Source: Nocardioides sp. InS609-2
Lineage (GTDB): Bacteria > Actinomycetota > Actinomycetes > Propionibacteriales > Nocardioidaceae
Direction: 5' to 3'
Assembly (NCBI RefSeq): GCF_023208195.1
Contig: NZ_CP060034.1
Span: 1,860,001-1,924,000, forward strand
Length of the DNA: 64,000 bases
Part shown: positions 18,199-29,469 of the stretch, one piece after another
Layout: each line of letters starts with the position of its first letter
Numbering within the stretch: position 1 is the first letter of the stretch
Notes under the pieces: generated by a model
Seen by the model: only the letters and a program-made list of their open reading frames with translations
Database searches by the model: none
What the model was told of the DNA's origin: nothing
Translations under genes and position numbers: made by a program

Positions 18199-18597
18199 GT
18201 GCTCCTTGGCATCCTGACGGTGCTGGCCTGCACCGCGATGTTCGTCGCGGTGCTCTCGGTCGTGTTCTACGGCGACGCGATCGTCCGGGTCATGGTCCGC
18301 CTCGGGCGGGCGCTGCGCATCGTGGCGCCCCCGCCGCCGACCGCGGCCGGCCCACCGATCGGCATACTGTCGGCCGACCTGCGCCGCCTCCGGATGGCGA
18401 CGCTGCATCCCACGCCCGGACAGCCGCAGGTACGTCGCGTCGCCACCCTCGCGGCGTACGACGACGCACTCGGCGACGCGTGCGCCGCACTCGGGCTGCC
18501 AGACACCCTCTCGGCCCTGCCGCCCGGGCCCGACCGGGAGGCCGAGCGGCTGCGCGTCGAGTGGCTGCTGCACGAGCAGGGTCTCGACGTCGCCTGA
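18199..18597 (+). CDS. small single-span membrane protein, unknown function
   Basis: A 132-residue protein with one N-terminal membrane helix (LLGILTVLACTAMFVAVLSVVFYG) and a cytosolic part rich in charged and Ala/Leu residues (DLRRLRMATLHPTPGQPQVRRVATLAAYDDALGDACAALGLP... GPDREAERLRVEWLLHEQGLDV). It looks like a conserved actinobacterial small protein. I do not recognise a function. The 131 nt after it, up to the methyltransferase, hold no gene I can support. Confidence 0.7.
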   Translation: MLLGILTVLACTAMFVAVLSVVFYGDAIVRVMVRLGRALRIVAPPPPTAAGPPIGILSADLRRLRMATLHPTPGQPQVRRVATLAAYDDALGDACAALGLPDTLSALPPGPDREAERLRVEWLLHEQGLDVA

Positions 18598-18728
18598 CCC
18601 CGACCGCTGGGTGAGCGCCAATGGGTCGATGACGCGCCGTATGCGCTTGAGCTTCCGGATGGCTCCTCCGTGCCAAGATCGACCACTTCGCTCCCGTCCA
18701 CGAGAGTTCGTACGAAAGCGGGGACCTG

Positions 18729-19427
18729 GTGAAGGCCAACCACTATGACAGTTTCGCCGAGAGCTACTCAACCGATAACGAGTCCAACCTCATCAACGGC
18801 CACTACGAGCGGCCGGCGATGATTGAGCTTGCCGGGGACGTCGACGGTCACCGAGTCCTCGATGCTGGGTGTGGCTCTGGGCCCCTGTCCGCAGCGCTAC
18901 GCGCGAAAGGTGCCATCGTGACCGGCTTCGACGCCAGCTCGGCGATGGTCGAGCTGGCGCGGCAGAGGCTGGGTGAGAATGCAGCGCTGCACGTGGCCGA
19001 CCTCAGCCAGCCACTCCCATTCGCCGATGGTGCGTTCGATGACGTCGTGGCATCGCTCGTTCTGCACTACCTGCCGGACTGGACGGCACCCCTGGCTGAG
19101 CTGCGGCGCGTTCTGAAGCCAGGAGGCCGTCTCATTCTGTCGGTGAACCACCCCATCGTCTACAAGGTGACCGAGCCGAGCGCCGACTACTTCAGCCTCA
19201 CGCAGCACTCGCAGGAGCACACCTTCAATGGCCAGAGCGCGGTGCTGACGTACTGGCATCGCCCGTTGCACGCCATGACGGACGCGTTCACCGAGGCGGG
19301 CTTCCGCATCTCGGTCATCAGTGAACCGCCCGCCTCCCCCGACGCGCCGCGCGAGCTCTTCCCGCCCCACCTCGCCGACCGGACAGCGTTCTTGTGCTTC
19401 ATCTTCTTCGTCCTCGAAGCAAGCTGA
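18729..19427 (+). CDS. class I SAM-dependent methyltransferase
   Basis: A 232-residue methyltransferase. Motif I is VLDAGCGSGPLSAALRAKGA, the acidic post-motif is VTGFDASSAMVELAR, motif II is FDDVVASLVLHYLPDW and motif III is LRRVLKPGGRLILSVNHP. The C-terminal part resembles Methyltransf_11/25 enzymes that act on small molecules or xenobiotics. The GTG start is preceded by AGCGGGGA. Base composition is a little less GC-extreme than its neighbours, which hints at recent acquisition. Confidence 0.85.
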   Translation: MKANHYDSFAESYSTDNESNLINGHYERPAMIELAGDVDGHRVLDAGCGSGPLSAALRAKGAIVTGFDASSAMVELARQRLGENAALHVADLSQPLPFADGAFDDVVASLVLHYLPDWTAPLAELRRVLKPGGRLILSVNHPIVYKVTEPSADYFSLTQHSQEHTFNGQSAVLTYWHRPLHAMTDAFTEAGFRISVISEPPASPDAPRELFPPHLADRTAFLCFIFFVLEAS

Positions 19428-19440
19428 ATGGGACACCCAG

Positions 19441-20160
19441 TCAGCGCCGTCGGTAGGCCAGATCGGTGATGTCGCGGCCGACCTCGGTGCCCTTGCGCTC
19501 GAACTTGGTCACGGGACGCTCGGCCCAACGCTCCACCACCCCGCCGGACAGCGCCGGCTCGGCGTCGAGCACGGCGCGCATCTGGTCGGCGTACTCAGCC
19601 CAGTCGGTGGCCAGCCGCCACTCCGCACCCGGCGCGAGCCGCGAGGCGGCCACGGCGGCGAAGTCGCGGTCGACCAGGCGCCGCTTGTGGTGCTTCGTCT
19701 TGGGCCACGGGTCGGGGAAGAACGTCCACAGCGCAGCCAGGCCGCCCTCGGGCACCATGTGCTCGAGCATCCAGACGGCGTCCACCGAGCAGAACCGCAC
19801 GTTCGTCGCTCCAGCCGCCGCGACCTCGGCCAGGCTGGCCGCGATGCCCGGCGTCCACACCTCCAGGGCCAGGACGTCGTGGTCGGGGCGGGCAGCGGCG
19901 AGCACCCCGGTCGCCTCGCCGACGCCGGGCCCGATCTCCACGATCAGCGGCGCCTCGCGGCCGAACCAGCTGGCGAGTGAGAAGTCTGGCTCGTCGACCG
20001 CCTCGTCGGGGATCACCCAGCCCTCGGAGTGCGCGTCCCACGCCTCCTGCTGGCTGGGCGTGAACCGGCTGCCGCGCCGCGAGTAGGACAGCACCTCCCG
20101 CATCCGTCGCCCGTCGGGGGTGAGTTTCTGGTGCGGGCGGGCCGGGCGGACGTGCGTCAT
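19441..20160 (-). CDS. trmB: tRNA (guanine-N7)-methyltransferase
   Basis: TrmB forms m7G46 in the tRNA variable loop; 239 residues. The SAM-binding block is VEIGPGVGEATGVLAAARPDHDVLALEVWTPGI and the TrmB signature is LWTFFPDPWPKTKHHKRRLVDRDFA, followed by ATDWAEYADQM. The start is ATG 20160 (MTHVRPARPHQKLT). A GACAAT hexamer six bases upstream could give a leaderless transcript. Confidence 0.95.
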   Translation of the reverse strand: MTHVRPARPHQKLTPDGRRMREVLSYSRRGSRFTPSQQEAWDAHSEGWVIPDEAVDEPDFSLASWFGREAPLIVEIGPGVGEATGVLAAARPDHDVLALEVWTPGIAASLAEVAAAGATNVRFCSVDAVWMLEHMVPEGGLAALWTFFPDPWPKTKHHKRRLVDRDFAAVAASRLAPGAEWRLATDWAEYADQMRAVLDAEPALSGGVVERWAERPVTKFERKGTEVGRDITDLAYRRR

Positions 20161-20208
20161 GCGGCAATTGTCCCATCGGCATCGCGTCTACCGTGAACCC
20201 GTGGCAAC

Positions 20209-20382
20209 GTGACGCTCCCCGACGGCCGGGTGGCCCGGGCTGTGGCTTGGGGAGTCGACGCAGGCCCATGCGGACAGCAACGACGCGGCCCTGGCCACGG
20301 CACCACCCGCCTCGCCACGCCGGCGGCGTACTGGCTCGACGTACTCACGACCCTCGCTGCGCACGCCGGTCCGCGGAAATGA
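20209..20382 (+). CDS. doubtful small ORF downstream of a leaderless micro-ORF
   Basis: A 57-codon frame (MTLPDGRVARAVAWGVDAG...) starting GTG 20209. It overlaps by four bases a three-codon frame GTG-GCA-ACG-TGA (20201-20212), which is preceded at leaderless distance by TACCGT (20189-20194). It ends 5 bp before the hairpin that terminates tuf from the other side. I recognise no family. It may be a coupled small gene, a frameshifted remnant or noise; nothing else in this interval looks coding. Confidence 0.3.
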   Translation: MTLPDGRVARAVAWGVDAGPCGQQRRGPGHGTTRLATPAAYWLDVLTTLAAHAGPRK

Positions 20383-20386
20383 CCAA

Positions 20387-20418
20387 GAGGCCCCGTTCCC
20401 TTGCGGGAACGAGGCCTC
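20387..20418 (-). terminator. tuf terminator (possibly bidirectional)
   Basis: A 14-bp stem with one mismatch (GAGGCCCCGTTCCC / GGGAACGAGGCCTC) and the loop TTGC, 25 bp after the tuf stop. On the minus strand it is followed by TTGGTCATTT, a weak U-rich tail. It could also stop transcription coming from the small plus-strand frame. Confidence 0.85.
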
Positions 20419-20442
20419 CTGGCGATGAAGTGTGTTGCTAGA

Positions 20443-21636
<1,194 letters not shown>

Positions 21637-21711
21637 TGGGGCTCCTCCTGGTTTGGGTTGTTACTTGAATCGTGGGTGATGGACGGTGCAACTGCCGAGG
21701 ATCCGGGGCGA

Positions 21712-23823
<2,112 letters not shown>

Positions 23824-23863
23824 AGGTCAGTCTCAGTCCCTCGAAGTAGTGGGGGCGGTGGGA

Positions 23864-23891
23864 GGAGTACGCCGCGCGTGCGGCGTACTCC
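23864..23891 (-). promoter_or_regulatory. intercistronic hairpin between rpsG and fusA
   Basis: Perfect 12-bp arms, GGAGTACGCCGC and GCGGCGTACTCC, around the loop GCGT. It lies 5 bp after the rpsG stop and about 40 bp before the fusA start. There is no U-run, so it may stabilise or process the mRNA, attenuate transcription, or bind a protein. Confidence 0.65.
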
Positions 23892-23896
23892 ACTCG

Positions 23897-24367
23897 TCAC
23901 CAGCGGTAGTGGGCGAAAGCCTTGTTGGACTCGGCCATCTTGTGCGTGTCCTCGCGCTTCTTCACAGCGGCACCGAGGCCGTTGCTCGCGTCGAGGATCT
24001 CGTTCATGAGGCGCTCGGCCATGGTCTTCTCGCGGCGGTCGGCGGCGTAGCCGACGAGCCAGCGCAGGGCCAGGGTCGTGCTGCGGTTGGGCTTGACCTC
24101 GATCGGGACCTGGTAGGTCGCGCCGCCGACACGGCGGGACTTGACCTCGATGGACGGCTTCACGTTGTCGAGACCACGCTTGAGCGTGACGACCGGGTCG
24201 GTGCCGGTCTTCTCGCGGCAGCCCTCGAGCGCGGTGTAGACGATGCGCTGAGCAACCTGCTTCTTGCCGTCCTGGAGGACCTTGCTGACGAGCTGCGTGA
24301 CGATCTGTGACCCGTAAACGGGGTCGACGTCGATCGGACGCTTCGGTGCGGGACCCTTGCGCGGCAT
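23897..24367 (-). CDS. rpsG: 30S ribosomal protein S7
   Basis: uS7, which nucleates the 30S head, 156 residues. Start ATG 24367 ([23 protein letters not shown]) is canonical; further upstream the frame runs into rpsL. Conserved blocks include [45 protein letters not shown] and NKAFAHYRW at the C-terminus. It lies 1 bp after rpsL. Confidence 0.98.
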   Translation of the reverse strand: MPRKGPAPKRPIDVDPVYGSQIVTQLVSKVLQDGKKQVAQRIVYTALEGCREKTGTDPVVTLKRGLDNVKPSIEVKSRRVGGATYQVPIEVKPNRSTTLALRWLVGYAADRREKTMAERLMNEILDASNGLGAAVKKREDTHKMAESNKAFAHYRW

Positions 24368-24368
24368 A

Positions 24369-24743
24369 TCAGCTCTTCTCCTTCTTGGCGCCGTAGCGGC
24401 TGCGAGCCTGCTTACGGTTCTTGACGCCCTGGGTGTCGAGGGTGCCGCGGATGATCTTGTAGCGGACACCGGGAAGGTCCTTCACCCGGCCGCCGCGGAC
24501 GAGCACGATCGAGTGCTCCTGGAGGTTGTGGCCCACGCCCGGGATGTACGCCGTGACCTCGACGCCGCTCGACAGGCGCACGCGGGCGACCTTGCGGAGA
24601 GCGGAGTTCGGCTTCTTCGGGGTGGTGGTGTAGACGCGGGTACAGACACCGCGTCGCTGGGGCGAACCCTTGAGGGCAGGCGTCTTGCTCTTGGACACCT
24701 TGTCCTGACGGCCCTTGCGGACCAACTGCTGAATGGTGGGCAC
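24369..24743 (-). CDS. rpsL: 30S ribosomal protein S12
   Basis: uS12 of the decoding centre, 124 residues. The GTG at 24743 ([15 protein letters not shown]) gives the exact family length. [18 protein letters not shown] and [27 protein letters not shown] carry lysines at both usual streptomycin-resistance positions, so the protein looks wild type. It is first in the str operon, behind a near-consensus promoter and a leader of about 134 nt. Confidence 0.98.
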   Translation of the reverse strand: MPTIQQLVRKGRQDKVSKSKTPALKGSPQRRGVCTRVYTTTPKKPNSALRKVARVRLSSGVEVTAYIPGVGHNLQEHSIVLVRGGRVKDLPGVRYKIIRGTLDTQGVKNRKQARSRYGAKKEKS

Positions 24744-24856
24744 CTGGTGGTTCCCTTTCAATGTGCTGTCACGGCCCGGCACGGTGCCGGACGCGGTCAT
24801 GTTGCGAGTGTTTCGATGTGCCATGTGAGCGGCGGCTACTGAGGGCACGCCGGAAA

Positions 24857-24874
24857 TGTCTGGTCACCCAGACA
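24857..24874 (-). promoter_or_regulatory. hairpin at the 5' end of the str operon leader
   Basis: A perfect 7-bp inverted repeat, TGTCTGG / CCAGACA with spacer TCAC, just downstream of the predicted transcription start. It may be an mRNA 5' stem or a protein-binding palindrome. Confidence 0.45.
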
Positions 24875-24883
24875 CGAGGATCG

Positions 24884-24912
24884 AGATTACCCGTCGCGCA
24901 TGAGGGGGTCAA
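24884..24912 (-). promoter_or_regulatory. str operon (rpsL) promoter
   Basis: On the minus strand, TTGACC (24912-24907), a 17-bp spacer and TAATCT (24889-24884). It is the best -35/-10 pair I found in the window. It sits just after the upstream MFS gene stop and drives rpsL-rpsG-fusA-tuf. Confidence 0.85.
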
Positions 24913-24928
24913 AACGCCGGACGCGGGC

Positions 24929-26218
24929 TCAGGCGGTCTGCTGCAGCTGCTCCTCCACCGGGGCGATCACGGCGGTTCCGCGCAGCGCCTCGATGATGGT
25001 CTGGTGGGACGTCCGCAGGAAGACCACGAAGGCCAGACCGACGCCGACGATGACCATGACGCCGCCCACGATCAGGCACCAGCGGGCGCCGTACGTCTCG
25101 CCGATCCAGCCGATCACGGGCGAGCCCAGCGGGGTGCCGCCCATGACGATAGTCATGTAGAGAGCCATCACCCGGCCGCGGATCATCGGGTCTGACTCGA
25201 GCTGCATGGTGGCGTTGGCAGAGTTGAGCAGGGTGATCGTGCACAGTCCGATGAGCGGGGCGAAGAGCGCGAAGCTGAGGTACGACGGCAGCAGGCCTGC
25301 CACGATCTCCGCGAGGCCGAAGCCGAGGGCCGCCAGCACGAGCAGCCGCATCCGGATGCGGACCCGGCGGGCCGCGAGCAGGGCTCCGGCCAGCGAGCCG
25401 ACCGCCATCGCCGAGCCGAGGACGCCGAACTCCCCCGCGCCCTTGTCGAACACCTCGGTCGCCATCAGGGCGGAGGTGATCTGGAAGTTCATGCCGAACG
25501 TGCCGGCGAAGAACACCATCACCAAGATCATCATCATCTTGGGCTGGCTGCGAATGTAGGCCACCCCCTCGCGGAGCATCCCCTTGCTGGTCCCGGTGCG
25601 GCGGGCCGGGGTGTTGAGCTCGGCAGTGTCCATGCGTTCGAGCTGGTAGATCACTGCGAGGTAGGACACCGCGTTGATCAGGATCACCCAGCCGGAGGCG
25701 ACCATGCCGTCGCCCAGCGCGCCGATCATCAGGCCGGCGAGACCCGGGCCCATGATGCGCGCGGTGTTGAAGCTGGCGGAGTTGAGGCCGACCGCGTTGG
25801 TGAGGTCCTCGGGGCCGACCATCTCGGAGACGAACGACTGCCTGGCCGGGGCGTCGAACGCCGACCCGATGCCGAAGGCCAGGGCGAGCGCGTAGACGTG
25901 CCACGTCTGAGCGGCACCGAAGACGGCGACGAGGCCCAGCGCCAGGGAGGCCAGGGCCATTGTCGCCTGGGTCACCTGGAGCAGCCGCCGCTTGGAGAAG
26001 CGGTCGGCAACGACGCCGGCGTACGGCGAGAGCACCAGGACAGGCAGGAACTGCAGCCCGGTCGTGATGCCGAGCTCCGTGCCAGCGTTGCCGGCGATCG
26101 AGAGCACCAGCCAGTCCTGCGCGACACGCATCATCCAGGTGCCGGTGTTCGACACGATGCTGCCGGCCAGGTAGAGCCGGTAGTTGTGGTTGCGGAGCGA
26201 GCGGAATGTGGGACTCAT
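24929..26218 (-). CDS. MFS transporter (EntS/MFS_3-like)
   Basis: A 429-residue major facilitator with about twelve helices. It opens with FRSLRNHNYRLYLAGSIVSNTGTWMMRVAQDWLVLSI and carries DRFSKRRLLQ in the loop 2-3 position. The whole protein resembles the MFS_3 group that includes enterobactin exporter EntS and many drug-efflux proteins. It starts 10 bp after the MarR stop, so the regulator and transporter form one operon. The substrate is unknown. Confidence 0.88.
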   Translation of the reverse strand: MSPTFRSLRNHNYRLYLAGSIVSNTGTWMMRVAQDWLVLSIAGNAGTELGITTGLQFLPVLVLSPYAGVVADRFSKRRLLQVTQATMALASLALGLVAVFGAAQTWHVYALALAFGIGSAFDAPARQSFVSEMVGPEDLTNAVGLNSASFNTARIMGPGLAGLMIGALGDGMVASGWVILINAVSYLAVIYQLERMDTAELNTPARRTGTSKGMLREGVAYIRSQPKMMMILVMVFFAGTFGMNFQITSALMATEVFDKGAGEFGVLGSAMAVGSLAGALLAARRVRIRMRLLVLAALGFGLAEIVAGLLPSYLSFALFAPLIGLCTITLLNSANATMQLESDPMIRGRVMALYMTIVMGGTPLGSPVIGWIGETYGARWCLIVGGVMVIVGVGLAFVVFLRTSHQTIIEALRGTAVIAPVEEQLQQTA

Positions 26219-26228
26219 CTGGTCGCGG

Positions 26229-26678
26229 TCAGTCTTCCTGCGCGAGTCGCTGGAGAATGGGAGCCGCCACGCGCAGGGCGGCTCGTTCGTCGGGGGTGAG
26301 GGCGGCCAGCTTCAGGGCCAGCCACGCGTCTCGTCGGTCGCGGTCGGCCAGCACGGTCGCCCGACCGGAGGTGGTCAGCTCGACCACGACCTGACGGCCG
26401 TCGAGCTCGTGCGGACGTCGTACGACGTAGCCCGCGGCCTCGAGGGCCGTGACCGTGCGTGTCATCGACGGCGGCTGCACCTTCTCGGCGCCCGCGAGCG
26501 CGCCGATCGGCAGGTCGCCGTTGCGGTAGAGGCAGCCGAGGACGGCCATCTGGCCGAGGCTGAGCTCGTTGTCGGGGTGGCGTTCGTTGGCCAGCCGGCG
26601 ACGCAGGCGCATCACCGAGTTGCGGAGCTCGGCAGCGAGTCCCGCGTTGGTGCGGGCAACCTTCTCGACCGTTGGCAT
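26229..26678 (-). CDS. MarR family transcriptional regulator
   Basis: A 149-residue winged-helix repressor. The domain runs SVMRLRRRLANERHPDNELSLGQMAVLGCLYRNGDLPIGALAGAEKVQPPSMTRTVTALEAAGYVVRRPHELDGRQVVVELTTSGRA, with the wing DGRQ. It is the first gene of the operon with the MFS transporter. Its start region is spanned by a long inverted repeat covering the -10, so it probably represses its own promoter. Confidence 0.93.
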   Translation of the reverse strand: MPTVEKVARTNAGLAAELRNSVMRLRRRLANERHPDNELSLGQMAVLGCLYRNGDLPIGALAGAEKVQPPSMTRTVTALEAAGYVVRRPHELDGRQVVVELTTSGRATVLADRDRRDAWLALKLAALTPDERAALRVAAPILQRLAQED

Positions 26679-26679
26679 G

Positions 26680-26713
26680 ATACTTAGCCTAACTCATTAC
26701 CTGTGCTAAGTAT
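26680..26713 (-). promoter_or_regulatory. MarR operator overlapping a leaderless -10
   Basis: Perfect 9-bp arms ATACTTAGC (26680-26688) and GCTAAGTAT (26705-26713) flank 16 bp, and an inner TTAG-C-CTAA palindrome lies at 26684-26692. The minus-strand hexamer TAGGCT (26691-26686) ends seven bases before ATG 26678. A bound MarR dimer would cover the promoter. Confidence 0.65.
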
Positions 26714-26721
26714 TCCTGCTT

Positions 26722-26786
26722 GGGTAGTCCAGTCACTTCTTGTCGTTGTGGTGCTGCTTCAGCGACACGAGGTGACTGGACTACCC
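26722..26786. repeat. palindromic intergenic repeat, copy 1
   Basis: Perfect 15-bp arms GGGTAGTCCAGTCAC (26722-26736) and GTGACTGGACTACCC (26772-26786), extended by nine more imperfect pairs (TTCTTGTCG with CGACACGAG) around a 17-nt loop. A second copy with the same TAGTCCAGTCAC ends lies at 36793-36851. Both lie just after the stop codon of a minus-strand transporter gene, so they may act as terminators. They may also belong to a genome-wide palindromic repeat family. Confidence 0.8.
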
Positions 26787-26797
26787 CGCGGTGCGGC

Positions 26798-28249
26798 TCA
26801 GCTGAGCCAGGCGCTGAGCGGCGAGATCGCGAAGTAGACGACGAACATCGCGGCCACCACCCACATCAGCGGGTGCACGACCGAGGCCTTGCGGCGGACG
26901 ACCTTGATCAGCACGAAGGCCAGGAAGCCGGCGCCGATGCCGGCTGAGATCGAGTAGGTGAACGGCATCAGCACGATCGTGAGGAACGCCGGGATCGCGA
27001 TCTCGAGGTCGTCCCAGTCGATGCCCTTGACCTGCTGCATCATCAGGAAGCCAACGAGCACCAGCGCCGGCACGGCCGCCTCGTTGGGGATCACCTGCAC
27101 CAGCGGCGCGAAGAGTGTCGCCAGGAGGAACAGCAGGCCGGTGACGACCGATGCGAGTCCGGTGCGGGCGCCCTCGCCGACGCCGGAGGCAGACTCGATG
27201 TACGACGTATTGCTCGAGACGCTGGCCGCGCCACCCGCGACGGCGGCGATCGAGTCGACGACCAGGATCCGGCGGATGTTGGGCGGGTTGCCCTCCTCGT
27301 CGAGCAGGCCGGCCTCGGCGCCGATGGCCGTCATCGTGCCCATCGTGTCGAAGAAGTCGGCGAGCAACAGGGTGAAGATGAACAGGCAGACCGTGACCAC
27401 GCCGGCGTTCTCCCACGAGCCCAGCAGGTTGAAGTTGCCGAGCAGCTGGAAGTCGGGCAGGTCGACGACCGAGTCGGGGATGGCGGGGACGTTGAGGTTC
27501 CAGCCCTTGGGGTTGACGCCTGCGTCGCTGACGGACGGGCCGACGTCGGCGATCTTCTCGACGATGATCGCCAACACGGTCGACACGACGATCGAGATGA
27601 GGATCGCGCCCTTGACGCGGGCGACGTACAGGCCGATCACGAGGACGAGACCGACCACGAAGACGAGCACCGGCCAGCCGGAGAGCTGACCACCGATGCC
27701 CATCTCGACCGGGACGGGGCCGACGCCGGTGCGGCGTACGAAACCGGCGTCGACGAGCCCGATCAGGGCGATGAACAGGCCGATGCCGACGGAGATGGCC
27801 GTCTTGAGCTGGGCGGGTACGGCCTGGAAGACGGCCTCGCGGAAGCCGGTGAGCACCAGCACCAGGATGATCAGGCCCTCCAGCACGACCAGACCCATCG
27901 CGTCGGCCCACGTCATCTGGCTGGCGATGGAGAACGTGACGAACGCGTTGAGCCCGAGCCCGGTCGCCAGGGCGAGCGGGTAGTTCGCCACGACACCCAT
28001 CAGGATCGTGACCACGCCGGCCACCAGCGCGGTCGCTGCGCTGATCGCCGCGAAGTCGCCGTCGGCGAGCAGGTCACCGTTCATGTCCTTGCCGGCCAGC
28101 AGGATAATCGGGTTGAGCACGATGATGTAGGCCATCGTGAGGAAGGTGACGAGGCCGCCGCGCAACTCCCGGCCGACGGTGGAGCCGCGATCGGAGATGT
28201 GGAAGAAGCGGTCGACGCCGCGGGACGAGGTGGTCGCTGCCTGGGTCAC
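26798..28249 (-). CDS. NCS2 family purine permease (AzgA/PbuG-like)
   Basis: A 483-residue nucleobase:cation symporter with about 12-14 helices, probably importing hypoxanthine, guanine or adenine. AzgA-group features are GRELRGGLVTFLTMAYIIVLNPIIL near the start, GLGLNAFVTF, FDTMGTMTAIG and SSNTSYIESASGVGEGARTGL. The GTG start at 28249 is preceded at six bases by CAAGAT (minus), a weaker leaderless-type -10. It is divergent from the DUF2530 gene and followed by a palindromic repeat. Confidence 0.92.
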   Translation of the reverse strand: MTQAATTSSRGVDRFFHISDRGSTVGRELRGGLVTFLTMAYIIVLNPIILLAGKDMNGDLLADGDFAAISAATALVAGVVTILMGVVANYPLALATGLGLNAFVTFSIASQMTWADAMGLVVLEGLIILVLVLTGFREAVFQAVPAQLKTAISVGIGLFIALIGLVDAGFVRRTGVGPVPVEMGIGGQLSGWPVLVFVVGLVLVIGLYVARVKGAILISIVVSTVLAIIVEKIADVGPSVSDAGVNPKGWNLNVPAIPDSVVDLPDFQLLGNFNLLGSWENAGVVTVCLFIFTLLLADFFDTMGTMTAIGAEAGLLDEEGNPPNIRRILVVDSIAAVAGGAASVSSNTSYIESASGVGEGARTGLASVVTGLLFLLATLFAPLVQVIPNEAAVPALVLVGFLMMQQVKGIDWDDLEIAIPAFLTIVLMPFTYSISAGIGAGFLAFVLIKVVRRKASVVHPLMWVVAAMFVVYFAISPLSAWLS

Positions 28250-28316
28250 TGCCGCATCTTGACAGAGCCGGCGTTCTTCCGCACCCGCCGCGTGTACGCC
28301 GAGCGGCGGAGGTTGC

Positions 28317-28322
28317 TAGCGT
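28317..28322 (+). promoter_or_regulatory. -10 element, leaderless start of DUF2530 gene
   Basis: TAGCGT, seven bases before GTG 28330. It rules out the GTG at 28321, which overlaps the hexamer. Confidence 0.55.
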
Positions 28323-28329
28323 GCGAGGC

Positions 28330-28620
28330 GTGGAACTGCGCGACGACCAGCCGAAGCAGCACGAGATCGGCAACCGGACCTACATCGTGGCCGATGTGGC
28401 GCCCCTCGACGTCGACGGCGTGCGCACCCTCGAGGTGGGGACGGCGCTGTGGCTCCTCGGCTTCCTCGCGCTGCTGCCGTTCTACGGCAGGCTCAGCGAC
28501 GACGGCCACGTGTGGTGGCTGTGGACCTGCATGGCCGGCTTCGGGCTTGGCCTGTTCGGGCTGGAGTACTGCCGCCGGCGGCGCAAGGCGCGCGCCGAGC
28601 TGCACGCCTCCGAAGGCTAG
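28330..28620 (+). CDS. DUF2530 small membrane protein
   Basis: A 96-residue protein with two membrane helices (TALWLLGFLALLPFYG and VWWLWTCMAGFGLGLFGLEYC) and the DUF2530 pattern VDGVRTLEVGTALW... GLEYCRRRRKAR. The start is fixed by the TAGCGT hexamer. Function unknown. Its stop overlaps that of the convergent DUF3027 gene by four bases. The neighbourhood of DUF2530, DUF3027, MFS and cold-shock genes recalls M. tuberculosis Rv0871-Rv0880 (from memory). Confidence 0.8.
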   Translation: MELRDDQPKQHEIGNRTYIVADVAPLDVDGVRTLEVGTALWLLGFLALLPFYGRLSDDGHVWWLWTCMAGFGLGLFGLEYCRRRRKARAELHASEG

Positions 28621-29402
28621 AACGTCTCGAAGTCGTCGATGCTGAGACTGTCGAAGGCGTGCTCGGGCGGCGGGGCCGGCTGGTTCTTGCGGCTCAGCTT
28701 GACCTCGGAGTGCGCACCGCAGCCGTGGTCGAACGAAACGACCCGGCCGTCGTCGTTGGCGTTGCCGTTGGCGCAGACGCCGAACATCTCCGACAGCGGG
28801 CCGGCGATCCGGACCAGGAAGCCGCACGAGGTGCAGGTGGCCGGTGCCGACTTGGCGAGCGGGGCCTCGGGGCCGCTGTCGCCGTCGTACCACCGCTGGG
28901 CGGCCACGTCGCGGCCCTCGACCGAGAGCGTGCGGACCCGGCCGAGGCCGAGGTCGGCGGCGACCTGCTTGACCTGGGCGGTGTCGCCGGCGTCGAGAGA
29001 GTCGTCGCCGAAGAGGTAGGTCGGGACCAGGCGCGCGTCCTCGTCCTCGACGGGCAGCAGGTCGCCCGGGGAGAGGTCACCGGGCTGGAGGCGCTCGCTG
29101 TAGGGCAGCCAACTGGGGGCCACGATGGAGTCGGCGCCTGGGAGCAGCACGATCTCGTTGACCGTGACGTCCTTCTGACGCGGGGCGCGGGCGAGGGTGA
29201 CGGCCCAGCGCCAGCCGAGGTAGCCGGGGCGAGTGCACTCGAAGAAGTGGGTGACGACCTTCTCGGCCTCGATCTCGACCTCATGGCCGAGGTGCTCCCC
29301 GATGTCGTCCGCGGGGGCCTGCTCCAGCAGCACCGAGCGCGCGGTGTCGTGGGCCTTCACCAAGGTGGCGTCGGGCTTGGTGGCGGCGGCGAGTGGGGTC
29401 AC
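28617..29402 (-). CDS. DUF3027 protein with C-terminal zinc-ribbon-like cysteines
   Basis: A 261-residue soluble protein. The N-terminal half holds VTHFFECTRPGYLGWRWAVTLARAPRQKDVTVNEIVLLPG, typical of DUF3027. The C-terminal part carries CTSCGFLVRIAGPLSEMFGVCANG... DHGCGAHSE, whose cysteines could bind a metal. I use GTG 29402, six bases after a CATGAT hexamer; an upstream GTG (29453) is open but unsupported. It is divergent from the MFS gene at 29470. Function unknown. Confidence 0.78.
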   Translation of the reverse strand: MTPLAAATKPDATLVKAHDTARSVLLEQAPADDIGEHLGHEVEIEAEKVVTHFFECTRPGYLGWRWAVTLARAPRQKDVTVNEIVLLPGADSIVAPSWLPYSERLQPGDLSPGDLLPVEDEDARLVPTYLFGDDSLDAGDTAQVKQVAADLGLGRVRTLSVEGRDVAAQRWYDGDSGPEAPLAKSAPATCTSCGFLVRIAGPLSEMFGVCANGNANDDGRVVSFDHGCGAHSEVKLSRKNQPAPPPEHAFDSLSIDDFETF

Positions 29403-29469
29403 CGGCCCATCATGGCAAATGCCGTGTGGCGCTGTCTCCCCGGGCTGCACCACCGGGCAGGATGATCAA

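Noticed and set aside
18598..18728. A coding remnant in the 131-nt gap before the methyltransferase
   Set aside because: Short open stretches exist in several frames but none matches a family I know and no start signal fits.
20161..20200. A tRNA or small RNA in the trmB-tuf gap
   Set aside because: I found no cloverleaf or conserved TPsiC-type sequence; only promoter-like hexamers are visible.
28321..28329. GTG at 28321 as the start of the DUF2530 gene
   Set aside because: It overlaps the TAGCGT hexamer, so GTG 28330 is the likely start.
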